Shown here: piece by piece, positions 35,118 to 47,865 of the stretch | Layout: the number at the start of each line of letters is the position of its first letter | How positions within the stretch are numbered: the first letter of the stretch is position 1 | Translations under genes and position numbers: made by a program | The notes under the pieces: generated by a model | What the model saw: the letters and a program-made list of their open reading frames with translations, nothing else | Databases searched by the model: none | Told to the model about the DNA's origin: nothing | Assembly (NCBI GenBank): GCA_964036295.1 | Contig: OZ038467.1 | Span: forward strand, 23,130,170 to 23,194,169 | Source: Plumapathes pennacea | Lineage: Eukaryota; Cnidaria; Anthozoa; Antipatharia; Myriopathidae | DNA: 64,000 bases | Direction of reading: 5' to 3'

Positions 35118-38100
35118 ACAACCGTCATAAAATATGGGTAGACACCATATTTTAACTACTATTGCTAAAACAAACTTTTCTGTATTTTACGGGCCCCGCT
35201 TCCACTCACGCTCAGTCGCTGGGCGCCGAAACACCGACGGCTGGAGTCTGGGGCTAGCGATCGCAATAATAAAATAATTATAATAAACTTTATTAAGGTC
35301 TCAAGGCTTCTAGCTTGGCACTAGTGCCTTGCTAGTTGGGGAGACTATACAAAGTATCATTCGATCTGTCATCATATGTCATAACCATAATACCACTTCT
35401 GCTACAATCTTTCACTATGGATTAAGTGTCGTCATCACGAGTCGTAAACAAAGTAGTCTATCCGTGCATTGCATATGTGATGTGTCGAGTGGACGGATGT
35501 TTGCCCCCGGAGTTCAACTGCAGCTGGCACGTATGGGCAAACGCCAAATAGAACAAAGTTGTCCACCGAGGAAATTTAGGACATGGTATTGACTAGGTAT
35601 TGTTCGGATCGATCCAACAGCCCGTTGTCTCTTTTTCAAATCGAAGTCAAGTGCAAATAGTTATGAAACTTAGTTCGATCGCTGCCCAGTTTCCTGACGA
35701 CTTAAAATCGTCCAGTGGATTGGTCACAGTGCTGGAAGATTGTCTGAAGCTCCCACCACGTGCCTTACGAATATTACTAGCCTGCGTAGCTGGCGGTCTC
35801 ATTCGATGCGGTTGAACAGTGTTCACGGGCGCCATTTTGTGCTGATGGCGGATGGGAGACTGAGGTCTAGTCTAGAATAGAATATTACCCAATGCGCATT
35901 TAGTATTGCCTCGGCCCAGTTCTCCAATTTTTGCGCTGACCGCTGCAGACCGAAGGCTCAAGCAGAAGCAAATGGCGACGTCCATTGAAATTTCTCTTCG
36001 CGACAGAGAAGATGAGGCAAGGTACTGTCACGCTGACTTCCATCGCTTCGATTTTACGTTCAGCCGTTGCTTAATGATCTTCTTTCCGTTCAGGTAATCG
36101 AGTTGCAATTCGATTAGCTCCTGATCAATGGTGACGAAATGTTCAGCATCTTGAAGCAAGAACATGCTCAGCTGCACATTTGGAAAACGCTATCCGTAAG
36201 TCTCTTTATATTTGGCAGACACTCTTCAGTTTTGCTCAGAATTTGTGTCGTACGAGCTGTTTTCTCGACTCTATCGAAGTGTTTACTTTGTTGTCGTGTC
36301 AATTTAAGACTGGATACGAGTTGTCTCGTGAATGGTTCCCTTATCTTTGTGTTCATAGCTTCAGTATTATAAGCAGGGAAAGGCGGAGGATTTTGTTAAT
36401 ACTGGAAGCCGCCAGATCAGGTAATCAGTTTTGGTACACACTTTTCTGTGTGGCGTACCAGTAAATGAAGATGTAATTTAATCATATTTGTTGTGTTCAA
36501 ACTCTGATTTGTCATCCTTAAATTTACAGTGTAAGTTGTGTACAGTGTTAATTTAGACTGTATGTTGTACAATGTATTTTAAATCAATATTGATAAAGTG
36601 AGTTGTTTGAGTGAAGTTTGTTTTTTATTCTTTGTAGAACCATTTGCTTGGTAGAGCATACTTTTGTCTTCTGGAAGGGGACAACATGGAACAAGCTGAT
36701 GCCCAGTTTAACTTTGTGCTAGCTCAGGTAAAGAACCATGAAATATGCTTTTTGCATTTAACTCCCAGTTTCAAAATTCTTCCAACTATTCAAATACTCA
36801 AAAGAAATGGAATGCAATCCTGAAATCTGAGAGTACTTAATAACAATAATATTTTGTTGCAGTTTCTTGTTTGAAATTGTAATGTTTTCCAATGTCATGT
36901 AGAACAACAATGGCAGGGGACTTCTACAGGGTGTATATACACCATATTCCAAAATGTCCACCACGTGGATTAGCCTGGGTCGAGTTACATGGAAATGATG
37001 TTGTCAGGGTCACTGTTTAACTGTTGGAAATCTTAAACCAGTTATTTAGTCTGTATGCTTGTTTCAGAATGCCTTAGAGCTGCTGTGTTCTGTATTGTAC
37101 AAATACACACATGTACAATAACACACCAAAATAAAGCCACCCTCACCATGTAGCTTGACCCAGGTTTTATCCATGTGGTGGCCATTTTTGAATAAGTTGT
37201 ATCCATGTTAAAAAGAGGAACCAAACACCATATTGTGCTTTTTTTTTCTTTCCATGGTCTGGAAACAACATTCCAGCATTACTGGGTAGGTTTGCTAACT
37301 TTGCTGCCATGCCACTTCATTGATTTCTGGGTGTACTCCACATTTTGTTTGTCTGTTTGTCTTATCTAAACACAATGGCTCTTGTGTTTTATCAGGAAAG
37401 GCCTGTATCTCCTTAAAGATATTACAATGGTTCTTTGGCTTACTACAAGAAGACACTCAGGACAAACCCAAACTGTCCTGGTAAGGGAATTGGTTTCATT
37501 TTTCATTACATGCATTACAGTCTGTATAACAGTACAGCGTGATCATTCCCAATAACTTGAAGCATCTGCACCTTATAACTATCTGTGTAAACTAATGTCA
37601 GTTGTGATCAACAGCAGTCTTTCTAAAGACTACACTACTCTTACACAGACAAATCACACTTGTTGAACAACATGGATTTGGTAAGCTGTAATAGTGTTGT
37701 AATATTTTTGTATTCTTTCTTAGCCACAGTTTGCTTCTGAATGGGTCACTGCTCCAATAAACTTGGAACACCAGATAAAGCAAGGTAAATATTAAGGAAA
37801 GTTCCCTGTGAATTCATGATCTAAAGGAGTATGACAGCTGCTAATATGAAATTAATGTGTTAGACAAAGTCAGAAAGACTAGAAAACAAACCCAACTTTT
37901 TTGATAATCTGCAAAGGAGCAGTACGAACTGTAACTGTGCAATAGCTATAACCCAAACTGTAAAGTCTTATTAATATTTGGTTTTTGTCTTCTTCTCTTG
38001 CAAATACCTAGACTGGCTTTTAAAAGGGCATTGCAGTTAGATCCTTTGTGTACTGGAGCTATGGTTGGGTTGGCGATTTTGGAACTGAACTCAAAGAAGG

Positions 38101-39771
38101 TGTGTCCCCACATCTATAAACCATATCACTATAGTATACACTTCACAGCCTTCAGTAAAAAAAGGCTGATTTTTATATTCTAATAATTCTTATTTTTGTT
38201 TGTATTTTGATTAGAGCTGCTTTAAGAAGTATGCGCTGTGGACAATTCCAACCCAATGGTGCTCAACCACTTGTCAAACCACTTCTTTTTCAAGAAGGTG
38301 TAAGTTTGGTGATGTACATATACATGTAACAGCAATGTATCACTGGCCAGTTAGCATGTCCATTGTGTATTTCCAGTCTAATGAATATTTCAAACATGGA
38401 ACCCCATCTTAATATTTCCCTTCTGCATATTTTTTATCTCAACATTCTTTTCATATCCTTTCTCTTTACTCTGCCACCCTCCACTCACACACATTGTTTT
38501 CTTTTTTTCTACTCTTTGAGCCAAAAATCTGAGATATGGTAATCTTTGAATGGAATGGCATATCCTCTGAGAACTACAGCACTGTAATTTTGTCTACATT
38601 TTATGAAATGTTTCATGTCAAGTAACCATAATCTAATACGTGTGTGTTTGTTGTCTCTCTTTTCTTTGAAAGACTAAAACAAAATTCAGCATCTAGCTCT
38701 GCATGCTTTCCATGGCACTGGAGTTGAGACAATGCAAGTGGAGAGTTGCTACCAGCTGGCCCAAGCTTTCCATGTGCAGGTCTGGCAATTTCTGTTTGGT
38801 GCTGTAAAATGCTACTAATTGTATTTCATTAAGTGAAATGCAGACTTTTACTGCAGATCTAGACACTAGTAAATCAAAAGTGTTACCATGAATTTTACTT
38901 TACTCAGATAAAACAATGTTCACATGTTATACATTCTCTATGCATTATGTGCATTTCATTTCATTGAAATGAAAGTGTGAAGTACTGTACATTTATAATT
39001 TCATCCCAACAAGACTTTCCAGTGTCACATGCATGTTTTGTTTGTTTGTAGAACGATTCTGATCACGCCTTCCTGTATTATTACCAGTCTACACGGTTGC
39101 CTCAGCCAGCTTCATTCTGCCGCACTTTGGCTTGGGGCAGATGTACATTGCCAGAGGAGACACAAATAAAGTGAGACAACACTACTGCACTGGTTACTTT
39201 TTTGCTAATCATTAGGTACTAGGATTTTTACATTCAAGTGTTGTAGCCTTTTTTACCTGTCAGGCAATTCCTAAGAAATCCCCAACCTTTTATAAAAATG
39301 TCTTTCAGGCTAACTTTATTTCCCAAAGAGTCCTTTAACTCTCATTTAGCTTAATTTGTGTATTACAATTTTTGTAGGCTGCCCAGTGTTTTGAGAAAGT
39401 TCTCAAAGCAATGCCAGGGAATTATGAGACTCTGAAGATTTTAGGATCTCTGTACAGCACATCACTGGACCTGGAGAAAAGGGAAACTGCCAAGGTTGGT
39501 TTAGATTGATAATTCGGGTCTCGACATTTAACGGTTGCCTGTTACGCCCAGGGCAACCAAAAATTTTGGTCAGGCAGGTAAGTTTAGGGCTGGGCAACCA
39601 GAAATTTTGAAACTTTCTATTGCTTGAAGCCAATCTACAATCCGAAGGGCAACCAACCTAAAACTCTATGCCTTACAATGCCGAGCACTGTAATTTGGGG
39701 TAGGCTTATTCACTGTACATGTACAGTAACCTTGTCTGATCACAAAATGCAATTGCACTTGCTGCAGGTAG

Positions 39772-39945
39772 CCACTCCCAAGCTCAAAATACAAATTCTC
39801 TCAACTAGAGAATAAGGAAATATGTAAGAATTTATGTTCTAATCAGCTGTCATTTGAGCAAAGTATCAAATGACAAATTCTCTATACTGTATGATATCTC
39901 TGGTGGAAGACTGAAAAGAAAAAAATTGAAGTTGATCAGTCTGTA
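39772..39945. mobile_element. TTAA-type MITE, degenerate copy
   Basis: It contains CACTCCCAAGCTCAAAATAC, then AATCAGCTGTCATTTGAGCAA and TTGAAGTTGATCAGTC, which line up with the 21982 copy. The terminal repeats and TTAA sites have eroded. Confidence 0.5.
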
Positions 39946-40132
39946 CTGTACTAGAGTCATGAATAGCAAACAACTGCCTCAAATCTACAATACATACCTG
40001 TATTTCTAGGAGCATATTTAGGGTGAGTGTGTGTAATAGTTTAGTGTATATTGTCATACAGTTTGCTGCATTCCTGAGGAACAGAGCATGACAAACTATC
40101 AACCTTGTAACATTTTCAGTGCTCAACACTAA

Positions 40133-40298
40133 AGGCTGGTTCACACTGTAAAGCAAGCACAAGAGAATGAAAACTTTTCCATTCTCTTGCGTTTGCGTTT
40201 GCGTTTGCACTTGCTTCACAAATTTTACCATGTGAACCGTCGCTTGCGCTTGCGTTTGCTTTTACGCTTGCGCTTGCTTTACTCGTGTCAACCAGCCT
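40133..40298. mobile_element. Harbinger-like MITE, TAA target duplication
   Basis: A 166-bp element with ends AGGCTGGTTCACACTGTAAA and the complement of AGGCTGGTTGACACGAGTAA. TAA flanks both sides (40130-40132 and 40299-40301). The interior is built of GCTTGCGTTTGC hexamer-like repeats. A degenerate relative lies near 41170-41280. Confidence 0.75.
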
Positions 40299-41978
40299 TA
40301 ACGGTTGCCTGCTATGCTTGGAACAACCAAAAATTTTGGTCAAGCAGGTAAAATCATGGTTGGGCAACCAGAAATTACAAAAGTTTCTATTGCTTGAAGT
40401 CAATCTATAGTCCCAAGGACAACCAACCTAAAACCTTAACATTGAGAAATGATTTTCTTCTTAAGAGGCTGTTGGAATGAAAAAATAGTTGTAGGGTTGT
40501 TAGAGTACTGTTAAAGTTTGCTCTCTGAACCCAGTAACAGTTCCTTTTTTCTCAATTCCTTTATAAACAGGCAGCACTTTCAGCCTATGGAACGGCTTCT
40601 AGACTTTTGAAGGAGAAGGTGCAGGCAGATGTCCCTCCCCCCGAGATCTTGAACAACGTTGGCGCCTTGCACTTCCGCCTCGCCAATCTGAAGGAAGCAA
40701 AAGTAAGTCATTCAATCCACTTGGTTTGTCAATACAATGATACTACTGTGGGAACTAAGTTGGGCCTGCGTCGGCAAAAATACGTTTGGTGAATAAACGT
40801 GAGGTTGTTGTGGGAAATCTGAAACGTTGTAGAAGTGAGTTTCACAGTGGCTGCCATTAGGAGCGTTAGACCTTTGAATAGATATTTGAATGGCGAATAT
40901 TTAAAGCTGATTAAATGTTTTATTTCAATGTAGAGTGTACTGTATCCTCCGGCATCTTTGTAGTAATTCTACGAGGCTTCCCTGGTTCGCTCCAAGCAGG
41001 AAGGTAGCATGGACGAAAGCTACTACAACGCGATCTCCGTAACAACAACGTACAACTTGTCCCGGCTGCACGAGGCAATGTGCGAGAATGACAAGGGAGA
41101 AGCACTGTACAAGAACATCCTCAGAGAACATCCAAACTATGTCGACTGTAAGTAGGGTTACTCCCCCATCAAGCCTGGGTTTTCACGAGCGTAACAAGCA
41201 GCAAGCAAGCACAGGCACAGGCATAAGGTCCTTATTTCACAGTGAAAACACGCTCGATGCAAGCGCAAGTGCACAAAGATAAAAATGTTTTGATCCCTGT
41301 ACTCTTGAGCTTACGTTGCTCGCGTAACCAGACTTTACTATTCAACTCGATCTAACTTTTACGTGGACGCGTTTTTCTTTTGCCCAACTTATTTTACGAC
41401 TTGTGTCATTGAAAATGTATTGAACCTCTGGTATTAGCTTTGGGTTTTTTGGCTGAGTTTTGAGCAAGCGTTACACGAACTACTTGCACTTGAGAAATAA
41501 TAATTCTTGTTTCGTTTCCGGGCTACCTAAGGCTTGGTTGCATGGCACGTGACCGGGGACAGATCTATGAAGCCTCTGATTGGTTTAAAGAGGCCCTGCA
41601 GATCAACCAGGTATAGTCGTCGACAGAATGTTCTTTAGTCTTTTCATCACGACCAGCACTTGATAATATATGATGTATATGTCATGATTTATGTATGATA
41701 CGACATTATATATATGATCATCAGATTGTGTGCCTTCTTTAGGACCATCTCGATGCCTGGTCCCTTATCGGTAATCTTCACTTGGCGAAACAAGAATGGG
41801 GGCCAGACCAGAAGAAGTTCGAGAGGATCTCGAAGCAGCCCTCCACCGCTAATGACGCGTACTCTCTGCTGGCGCTTGGGAATGTCTGTCTACAGACGCT
41901 GCACACGCCATCACGTGATAAGTTTAAAGAGAAACGTCATCAGGACCGAGCGCTTGCGCTTTACAAACAAGTGCAAAT

Positions 41979-42106
41979 GCTGTCTGCCTTGAACAGGTGT
42001 CCGCTTTAGAGAGAGATTTCAGTTACAGAGAAACAAGTAAAAATCGGCAAGGACCAAATCCGTATGCTGTCCGCCTTGAACAGGTGTCCGCTTTAGAGAG
42101 AGTTGA
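41979..42106 (+). repeat. Short duplicated block after CTR9
   Basis: ATGCTGTCTGCCTTGAACAG plus GTGTCCGCTTTAGAGAGAG occurs at about 41979-42017 and again at 42071-42106. It interrupts the CTR9 reading frame just after KQV, so the C-terminal third of the gene is missing beyond it. Confidence 0.65.
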
Positions 42107-42838
42107 TTGTATTGCATTTGACTCGACCAAGAGAACTCCTGAACTGTCAATTTAAACTTCACTCTAATCAACGCTCTCAATGAGTACATTCTAAAAGCAG
42201 TGTTCACTGGGTTGAAGACGGGAGGGAGAAAGACTGGGGCGAGAGGACACCGCGGCAAAACGCACTGTGCATGCGCGGTCGTAGGGCCCCCCCCCCTCTC
42301 CCCCCCCCCCCAAAAAAAAAAGAAATACATGGCGGGCATCCCATTCAAATTTTTTATTATATTCCAAAACTCACCTTCAGGTCGGGTATTATTAAAAACG
42401 CGCTATAAAAGGTCGTTTGCAGCTTAGTTGGAATCGAGGAGGAGTGACTTGGGACGAGGCAAATCAAAGGGCATTATGGGTAATCAGCACGAATTTTGCA
42501 ACCTCGTTCCCAGGGCCATCCGCGGCAGAAGCTCCCGCAGGTATGGCTTTCCTTTCAAAATAATCGAAGAGTTGACTTTGAGTGTTTCTCTTTTCTGCGT
42601 GGCGCCTCGTTGGTTATTTATCATTTCATAGACGGCGCGCCCTCGTAGAATAATTGTTAAATATAATCAGACATAAAATTCGGAATTGATTGAACCGATA
42701 AAGCTTTTAAAGTCCATTCATTAGATTCGGTGACGGGGGGGGGGGGGGGGGGGGCAAAATAACATGTCTGGGATTTGGGGCAAGAAAAAAAACAAACAAA
42801 CAAACAGACAGACAAACAAACGAACAAGAAGTACTAAC
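42107..42838. other. Intergenic stretch with homopolymers
   Basis: No gene was recognised. It contains an inverted fragment of the 89-bp satellite (about 42172-42212), C and A runs at 42287-42321, and a G run of about 20 at 42735-42755. The proline-rich and Gly-rich ORFs are products of the homopolymers. Confidence 0.4.
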
Positions 42839-44016
42839 CGGTCTCTCCTGACTCGAGACAGGTGTTCGTCGCAGGAGGCGATACCCGTGGCCAGGAAGCG
42901 CTGGAGTCCGCTGCCTTCCCGGTGAAACATCTCCTCCTTGTTCAGGGGGCTCGCGGTGGTCGCGTCGTGATCTCCTGCGCGCTCGGCTGCGGTGGACAGC
43001 AGCCGCTGGGTCACAAAGCATTCGCAGTATTCCTCGCACTGGTCGACGCTGTCGAAGGTGACGGACCCAGAGCCATCGGTATCGAAGAGCCCCAACGGGA
43101 GATGCAGCGAGTCCAGGAGGAACAGATCAAAATTGAACTGGAGCGGTTCGTCCGGACTCGTTGCAAGGCCCGCTGGAAAGTAGGGAGGCGTTGTTAGGGG
43201 AGGAGCATCTGCCGCGGCATTTGTCGAATCGGCTGCGACTGCCTCCGCTGCTGCTGCAACTTCGACAGCGACTGCCTCCGCGGCTGCTGTTGCAACCTCC
43301 ACTGCAAGCTGCATGTCTTCTTCTTCTTCCCTTCTCCTCTCTGCGTCGAGGCGGCGGTGCACGGAGGACGTCCCACTACTCTCGAGCTCTCTACAAAGGA
43401 CGAAATTAGCCATTTGAGCCAAAACAATGATCCATGACTGGCATGTTAAAAGTCTGACCGGCTTGTTGTGTACTTACTGCGACGTCGGGAGCACGAGGGA
43501 ATCACCGTCAGAGGCGAGCCTGCCAAGAATGAAGATGATGATTGAGTACTTTCGACAAAACTCCATGTATATATGTACGGCTGTGTTTGCACAAATTATA
43601 TGTCAGTACATGCAAATATCGAGTGCGTCGTGGGAAGGTCTTGGTTCCAAAATGCGCACAAAACCGCACAAACTCATCTCACCAGAAAGATGTTTAAGTT
43701 CGAAATGTGATACGTACTGCGTGTTTCTCCACGTTACTAGGAAAATTTCCCGATTGAACTCTTCCCACAGTGCACTCGATATTTGTATATATTGACACGA
43801 TATTGAGGGTTCAAAATTTTAGCCACGCGCACACACACACACACACACATACGAGGCGAGTTTGTTAGGTTTTGCGGGAAAAGGAACTCACGGTTCTTGA
43901 GTCGACTCTTCCTGACTCTTTGGTCCACTCCCGTCATCAGGGGCCTCGTCCAGTATGAAGGGGTTGTTCCTAGCTGGCCGCTTGCTTAGAGAGAGACTTG
44001 ATTTTCTTCTGGGCAT
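42839..44016 (-). CDS. Unrecognised Ala-rich protein, 5' three exons
   Basis: Exons on the minus strand: 44016-43892 (ATG, MPRRKSSLSLSKRPARNN), 43519-43478 and 43390-42839, with GT-AG junctions and matching phases, giving at least 239 residues. Downstream exons were not found, so the gene may be incomplete or may splice to an unrecognised exon. Visible parts: a basic Ser/Arg N terminus, an acidic linker, a charged helix (RRREEEEDMQLAVE) running into a long alanine/valine-rich helix, then LLDSLHLPLGLFDTDGSGSV, which resembles an EF-hand loop but lacks the acidic residue at position 12, and a Cys-containing segment CEEYCECFV. No family was recognised and no function is proposed. Confidence 0.5.
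43818..43849. repeat. (AC)n microsatellite
   Basis: About 13 AC dinucleotides in the first intron of the minus-strand Ala-rich gene. Confidence 0.85.
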
Positions 44017-44034
44017 AGCTATCAACAATTAATC

Positions 44035-44036
<2 letters not shown>

Positions 44037-44085
<49 letters not shown>

Positions 44086-44086
44086 C
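44037..44086. repeat. (ATCA)n microsatellite
   Basis: About a dozen tandem AATC tetranucleotides just upstream of the minus-strand ATG at 44016, in its presumed 5' region. Confidence 0.85.
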
Positions 44087-45012
44087 CGAATTCCCGAGGT
44101 GGTCGCTTGCGCGGGGAGCTTCGACTGTATATACATATATATCTCATCGGTCAACAGGAGATTTATTACACGACTTTGTGATCATCATTGAAAACTGCAC
44201 CGATCGGCAAAATTTTATGCCGTGCGTAAATCGTAAACAAGAAACTCCAGAGTACAAATCTTGCAAGCTTAGGGCGTACACTTTTCTTTTATTTACGTGA
44301 ACAAAAACGTCATAGAAAAAAGTACAGGAGAAATAAAGACAAGAACTGTAATTTGCCCGGATGCATCACAAGTCTACGAAAATTGACCAGTCTTACTATG
44401 TACTGTCGAAGAAAACGAACAATGAAACGGGAATCCTGACCCACTACTCGGCTCGCTCAATACGCATCTCGGCAAAATTCGTGAATTCAAAACTCGGTGG
44501 CCGGTAACCACCGCCACCGTTTTGAAAACTAGTAGTCCTAGTGTATGAGTCCCCCCTGCACGAGGAAGCTTTGTTGGAACGACCAGCAATTAAACTGATT
44601 TACATCTTTTGGATCGCGCGAGAAATTAGAGAATTCAGGACTGAAAGACTACTGACTTGCATATCTTTCGCTTAACAGCTTTGAAGAAGACAATGTCGAG
44701 GCGAGTTACGAGAAAGTCTTTCCGACTGCACTAACTTCCCCATGCTACTTAGTTCCGCAGAACTCAACCAGTTATCCTCTTCGCGGCCATTCACAAATCA
44801 ACAAGAAGAATTCGAACTACAAAAACTTTTTAGCTGCAGACGTCAAAAGTGCATATGCTCATCAAATGCCAAGTCTTTAAGCGGTACGTCGTCATACATT
44901 CAACTTACCTTAATCAGAGGCAACAGTTTCAAGCTGGCTATATAGTTTTCTGTCAGTGCAATTTAAAACCCACGACTGTCGCTTTTAATCAAACGTTGTG
45001 TCTGAATATATA
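44087..45012. other. No recognised feature
   Basis: Short ORFs only. A GTAAGT-like minus-strand donor near 44905-44910 hints at an exon but could not be tied to a protein. This is the left flank of the helicase-carrying element. Confidence 0.35.
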
Positions 45013-45707
45013 TTCCGCGCGGGCTGTTGCCAAAATGGGGACGGGGACGCGGGGACGTGACCTTGGGGACGTGGGGACGTGACCTTGGGGACGCGGGGAC
45101 GTGACCTTCAAAACAAAAACCCTTCTAACTCCCTTAGTTTTTCTCCTATTGGCTTGAAACTTTCACACAGAACAGAGAATTCGATTTATTCGAAGCGCTC
45201 ATAAAATTCAAGGCGTCTCGTGAACGGACGGGACAATCGTCGGATTGCAGGTTGACATGCTTATCTGCAGATTAAATTTGCGGGTCAAATATGCAGGTTA
45301 AATTTGCAGGTTAAATTTGCAGATCAAATTTGCAGGTTAAAATAAAAGTCCAATTAGTTGAAATACCTTCAATGCCAGCCTTAATAAAATCGTATTTCGC
45401 TCACGTTCGATGCACTTTTTTCGTGCTATTCGATTGGAGGTCATGCGACTTGGAGCACGCGTGAAAGCTAACGACGGTCTCGTGGCTATCTCTGTATGAC
45501 TTGAAGTGGCTTTTTAGGTTTATTCACGTTTTTGACCGTTTTGCGGGTAGCCTGTGAACAGGCTCTCTCTTTTTTACGGCCGCGCGGAGGCTGGGAGAGA
45601 GTTTGACGGAGGGGAGAGCCTGTGAACACTGCTATCAAACCGCTGTTCCATGATACCAGAATCTGGTATCAGGCTCTGATTGGTCAGATCACAGATCATA
45701 AAAAAAC

Positions 45708-47711
45708 ATGGCGTCTTCGTTTTCCGATTCAGTGTTTGAACAAGCTTTAAGCGATTCAATGCGACAGTTTCCTCATATTTCTACTCTGAAAAAAGAGCAG
45801 AAACTGTGCTTGCAAGCTGTGGCAAAGAAAAGGGATGTGTTTGGCGTTCTCCCGACCGGGTTCGGAAAGAGTTTGATATTTCAGCTCCTCCCGCTTGTTT
45901 TGAAAGCGCTTTGGAACCGAGAAGAACGAGCAACAGTCCTAATTGTGACACCGTTGGTTTCCATAATGAAGGACCAAGTGGAAGAGATGACGCGTTTGGG
46001 TCTTAAAGCACATGCCATAGGTTTGGGAGAAAAACGAGCGGATGAAGATCTTCGTGCTGCGTTCGATGTCGACCTGATTTACGGCAGCCCAGAAAGCTGG
46101 TTGTCAGAAGAGTGGTCCAGGGAACTTAAAGATGGACAACTCGGCAAACAAATCGTTACTTTGGTGGTAGACGAAGTACATGCAGTTTCAGCCTGGTAAG
46201 AGATACGATGGTTCATGTTTTTGGAATATAGCTTTCTGTCCACCCTCCAACTGATATTCTCGCGTGAGATAATTTACGAAAAGTTTCACTGCGACATTAT
46301 TTAGTGAAACGAACAAGTTCTTCGATAATTATGCCTGCCTTTTCGTTTTTAAATATACTGATTTTTTATTCTTTCGTTCATTGATAGGGGAGAAGTTTCC
46401 GTTAACAGAAAAGGTAAGAAAGCCCAGCCATTTAGGGAAGCCTTTGCCAGAGTGAAGAACTTGCGATCTTTCTTGCCCGGAGTCCCTGTTCTTGCCTTAA
46501 CAGCGTCAGTTAAAGTGAAAGACCGATCGGCTTTGTGGAAGTCTTGTGGAATGATCAGTCCACTTGTAGTCAATGTGTCCCCAAATAAAGATAACATTTT
46601 TCTGGGTTTTCAACACATTACAGTGGAGGCAGATGCGCTAAAACATATCAAGTGGGTTGCCGCAATGATTGAGAAGGAGCAGGAGAGAACCCCACAAACA
46701 ATTATCTTTTGCAAGACATTCAATGACATTGCCAGTGTAATCAGTTACTTACTGATGAACCTGAGAGGCAAAGCATTTTTGGAAAAAGAGGGGCAGAAGG
46801 TGGCATTACTTGGGGTTTACCATGCAAAAACATGGGAAACTCAGAAAACAAGAACTGAGGAGGATTTCAAGGGAAGTGGCACGCAGAGAGTTGTTATTGC
46901 AACTAGTGCCCTTGGCATGGGTATAAATTTTTCAAACGTGAAATATGTTGTTCATTATGGCCCACCACGGACCACCACAGAAATTATTCAGCAAGCAGGC
47001 AGAGCTGGACGAAATGGGCAGCAAGCCTTCACCATTGTTTATGCTACTAACCGTCAGCTGTCTCAGTGTGACACAGATGTAAAGGAATTGTTCAAAAGTG
47101 GAACCTGTATGCGAGTGTGCCTGTATGGACATTTTGAGAAGTCTGTTTTGCCAAAGGAACCTGCACATTTCTGTTGCTCACTATGTAGAAGTAATTGCCA
47201 GTGTGCTGGAGATAGATCATGTGTTGCAGATGAATTGGAACATTTATCCTTAAGTAATGAAGAAAACTCTGTTCCACCAAGTAATATTGTCATTCCAAGC
47301 CGGGTATTGAATGAACTAGACAAGAGAGATCTTCGTCTTGCCTTGTTGGAACTCAAGGAGCAGTATTCGCTTGGAATTGTGTCATTATTTCATCAGGAAA
47401 CGAGCCATGGATTTACTGACAAACTGATTAATGACATCATTAATCATGCCAAACATATTTTCTGTGGCAAGTACCTAACAGAGAACCTGGCCATTTATTC
47501 ATCAAGACATGCAATTGATATCCTGGAAGTATTCCAGGAACTGTTTGATGATATTGACACTTTTGAACAGGAAATTGATGAACTGAACCTACTAAAGAAA
47601 CAACTTGCAGAGATTGAGAGCTACCTACTTTCCAGTTCAATTTCAAGTGATGTTCTCGATGACAGAGAAGAAGTGGACATGGTGGTTCCAGAATATGACC
47701 TGGATTTCTAA
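45708..47711 (+). CDS. RecQ-like ATP-dependent DNA helicase (603 aa)
   Basis: Superfamily 2 3'-5' DNA helicase of the RecQ family, which unwinds recombination and replication intermediates. Two exons, 45708-46195 and 46388-47711, with a GT-AG intron and an intact frame. Motifs: LPTGFGKS (motif I, 48-55), LIVTPLVSIMKDQ (Ia), VVDEVHAV (II, DEVH instead of the usual DEAH), LALTASVK (III, about 198-205), TIIFCKTF (IV, 267-274), ATSALGMGINF (V), IIQQAGRAGRNG (VI, about 362-373), then a Cys-rich zinc-binding segment (CMRVCLYGHFEK and HFCCSLCRSNCQC, about 403-435). No recognisable winged-helix RQC or HRDC domain follows; the C terminus is acidic and helical. The gene lies wholly between the inverted repeats of the 45022-48554 element. 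The start is the first ATG after the left arm. Confidence 0.85.
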
Positions 47712-47865
47712 ACCAAATGAACAGATAATTTAACAATGGATGGTCATTCGAGCGTGACGGGGCGGAACAGCGGTTTGATAGCAGTGTTCACAGGCTCTCC
47801 CCTCCGTCAAACTCTCTCCCAGCCTCCGCGCGGCCGTAAAAAAGAGAGAGCCTGTTCACAGGCTA

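Larger units (their letters stand above)
39526..40437 (+). repeat. Direct repeat pair in a CTR9 intron
   Basis: About 39530-39645 and 40302-40437 are direct copies (TTTAACGGTTGCCTG against CTTAACGGTTGCCTG; both contain GCAACCAGAAATT, TTTCTATTGCTTGAAG and CAACCAACCTAAAAC). The CTR9 exon expected in this intron is absent. A TTAA-family MITE remnant (39772-39945) and the 40133 MITE lie between the copies. Confidence 0.6.
35972..41970 (+). pseudogene. CTR9 (PAF1 complex subunit), decayed
   Basis: Remains of the TPR scaffold of the RNA polymerase II PAF1 complex. Exons: 35972-36016 (MATSIEISLRDRED), 36094-36195 (SILKQEHAQLHIW), 36359-36420, 36638-36727 ([15 protein letters not shown]), 37396-37480, 37734-37784, 38012-38099, 38215-38297, 38673-38779, 39052-39170, 39378-39494, 40571-40702 ([13 protein letters not shown]), 40964-41147 (YYNAISVTT), 41522-41610 and 41743-41970 ([15 protein letters not shown]). 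Lesions: TAG in 36094-36195; frameshift near 36402; at least two frameshifts in 37396-37480; TGA in 37734-37784; frameshift near 38234; TAA at 38675; frameshift near 39100; TAA at 40964; a missing acceptor AG at 41520-41521. The exons following 36420 and 39494 are absent, as is everything after about residue 560. Introns are kept, so it is not a retrocopy. Confidence 0.8.

Noticed and set aside
35972..41970. Explaining the CTR9 lesions as sequencing errors
   Set aside because: There are substitution stops, lost splice sites and missing exons as well as indels, while neighbouring genes keep long open frames; still to be confirmed with reads.
43000..43180. EF-hand calcium-binding protein annotation
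   Set aside because: The DTDGSGSV loop lacks the acidic residue at position 12 and no second hand is present.
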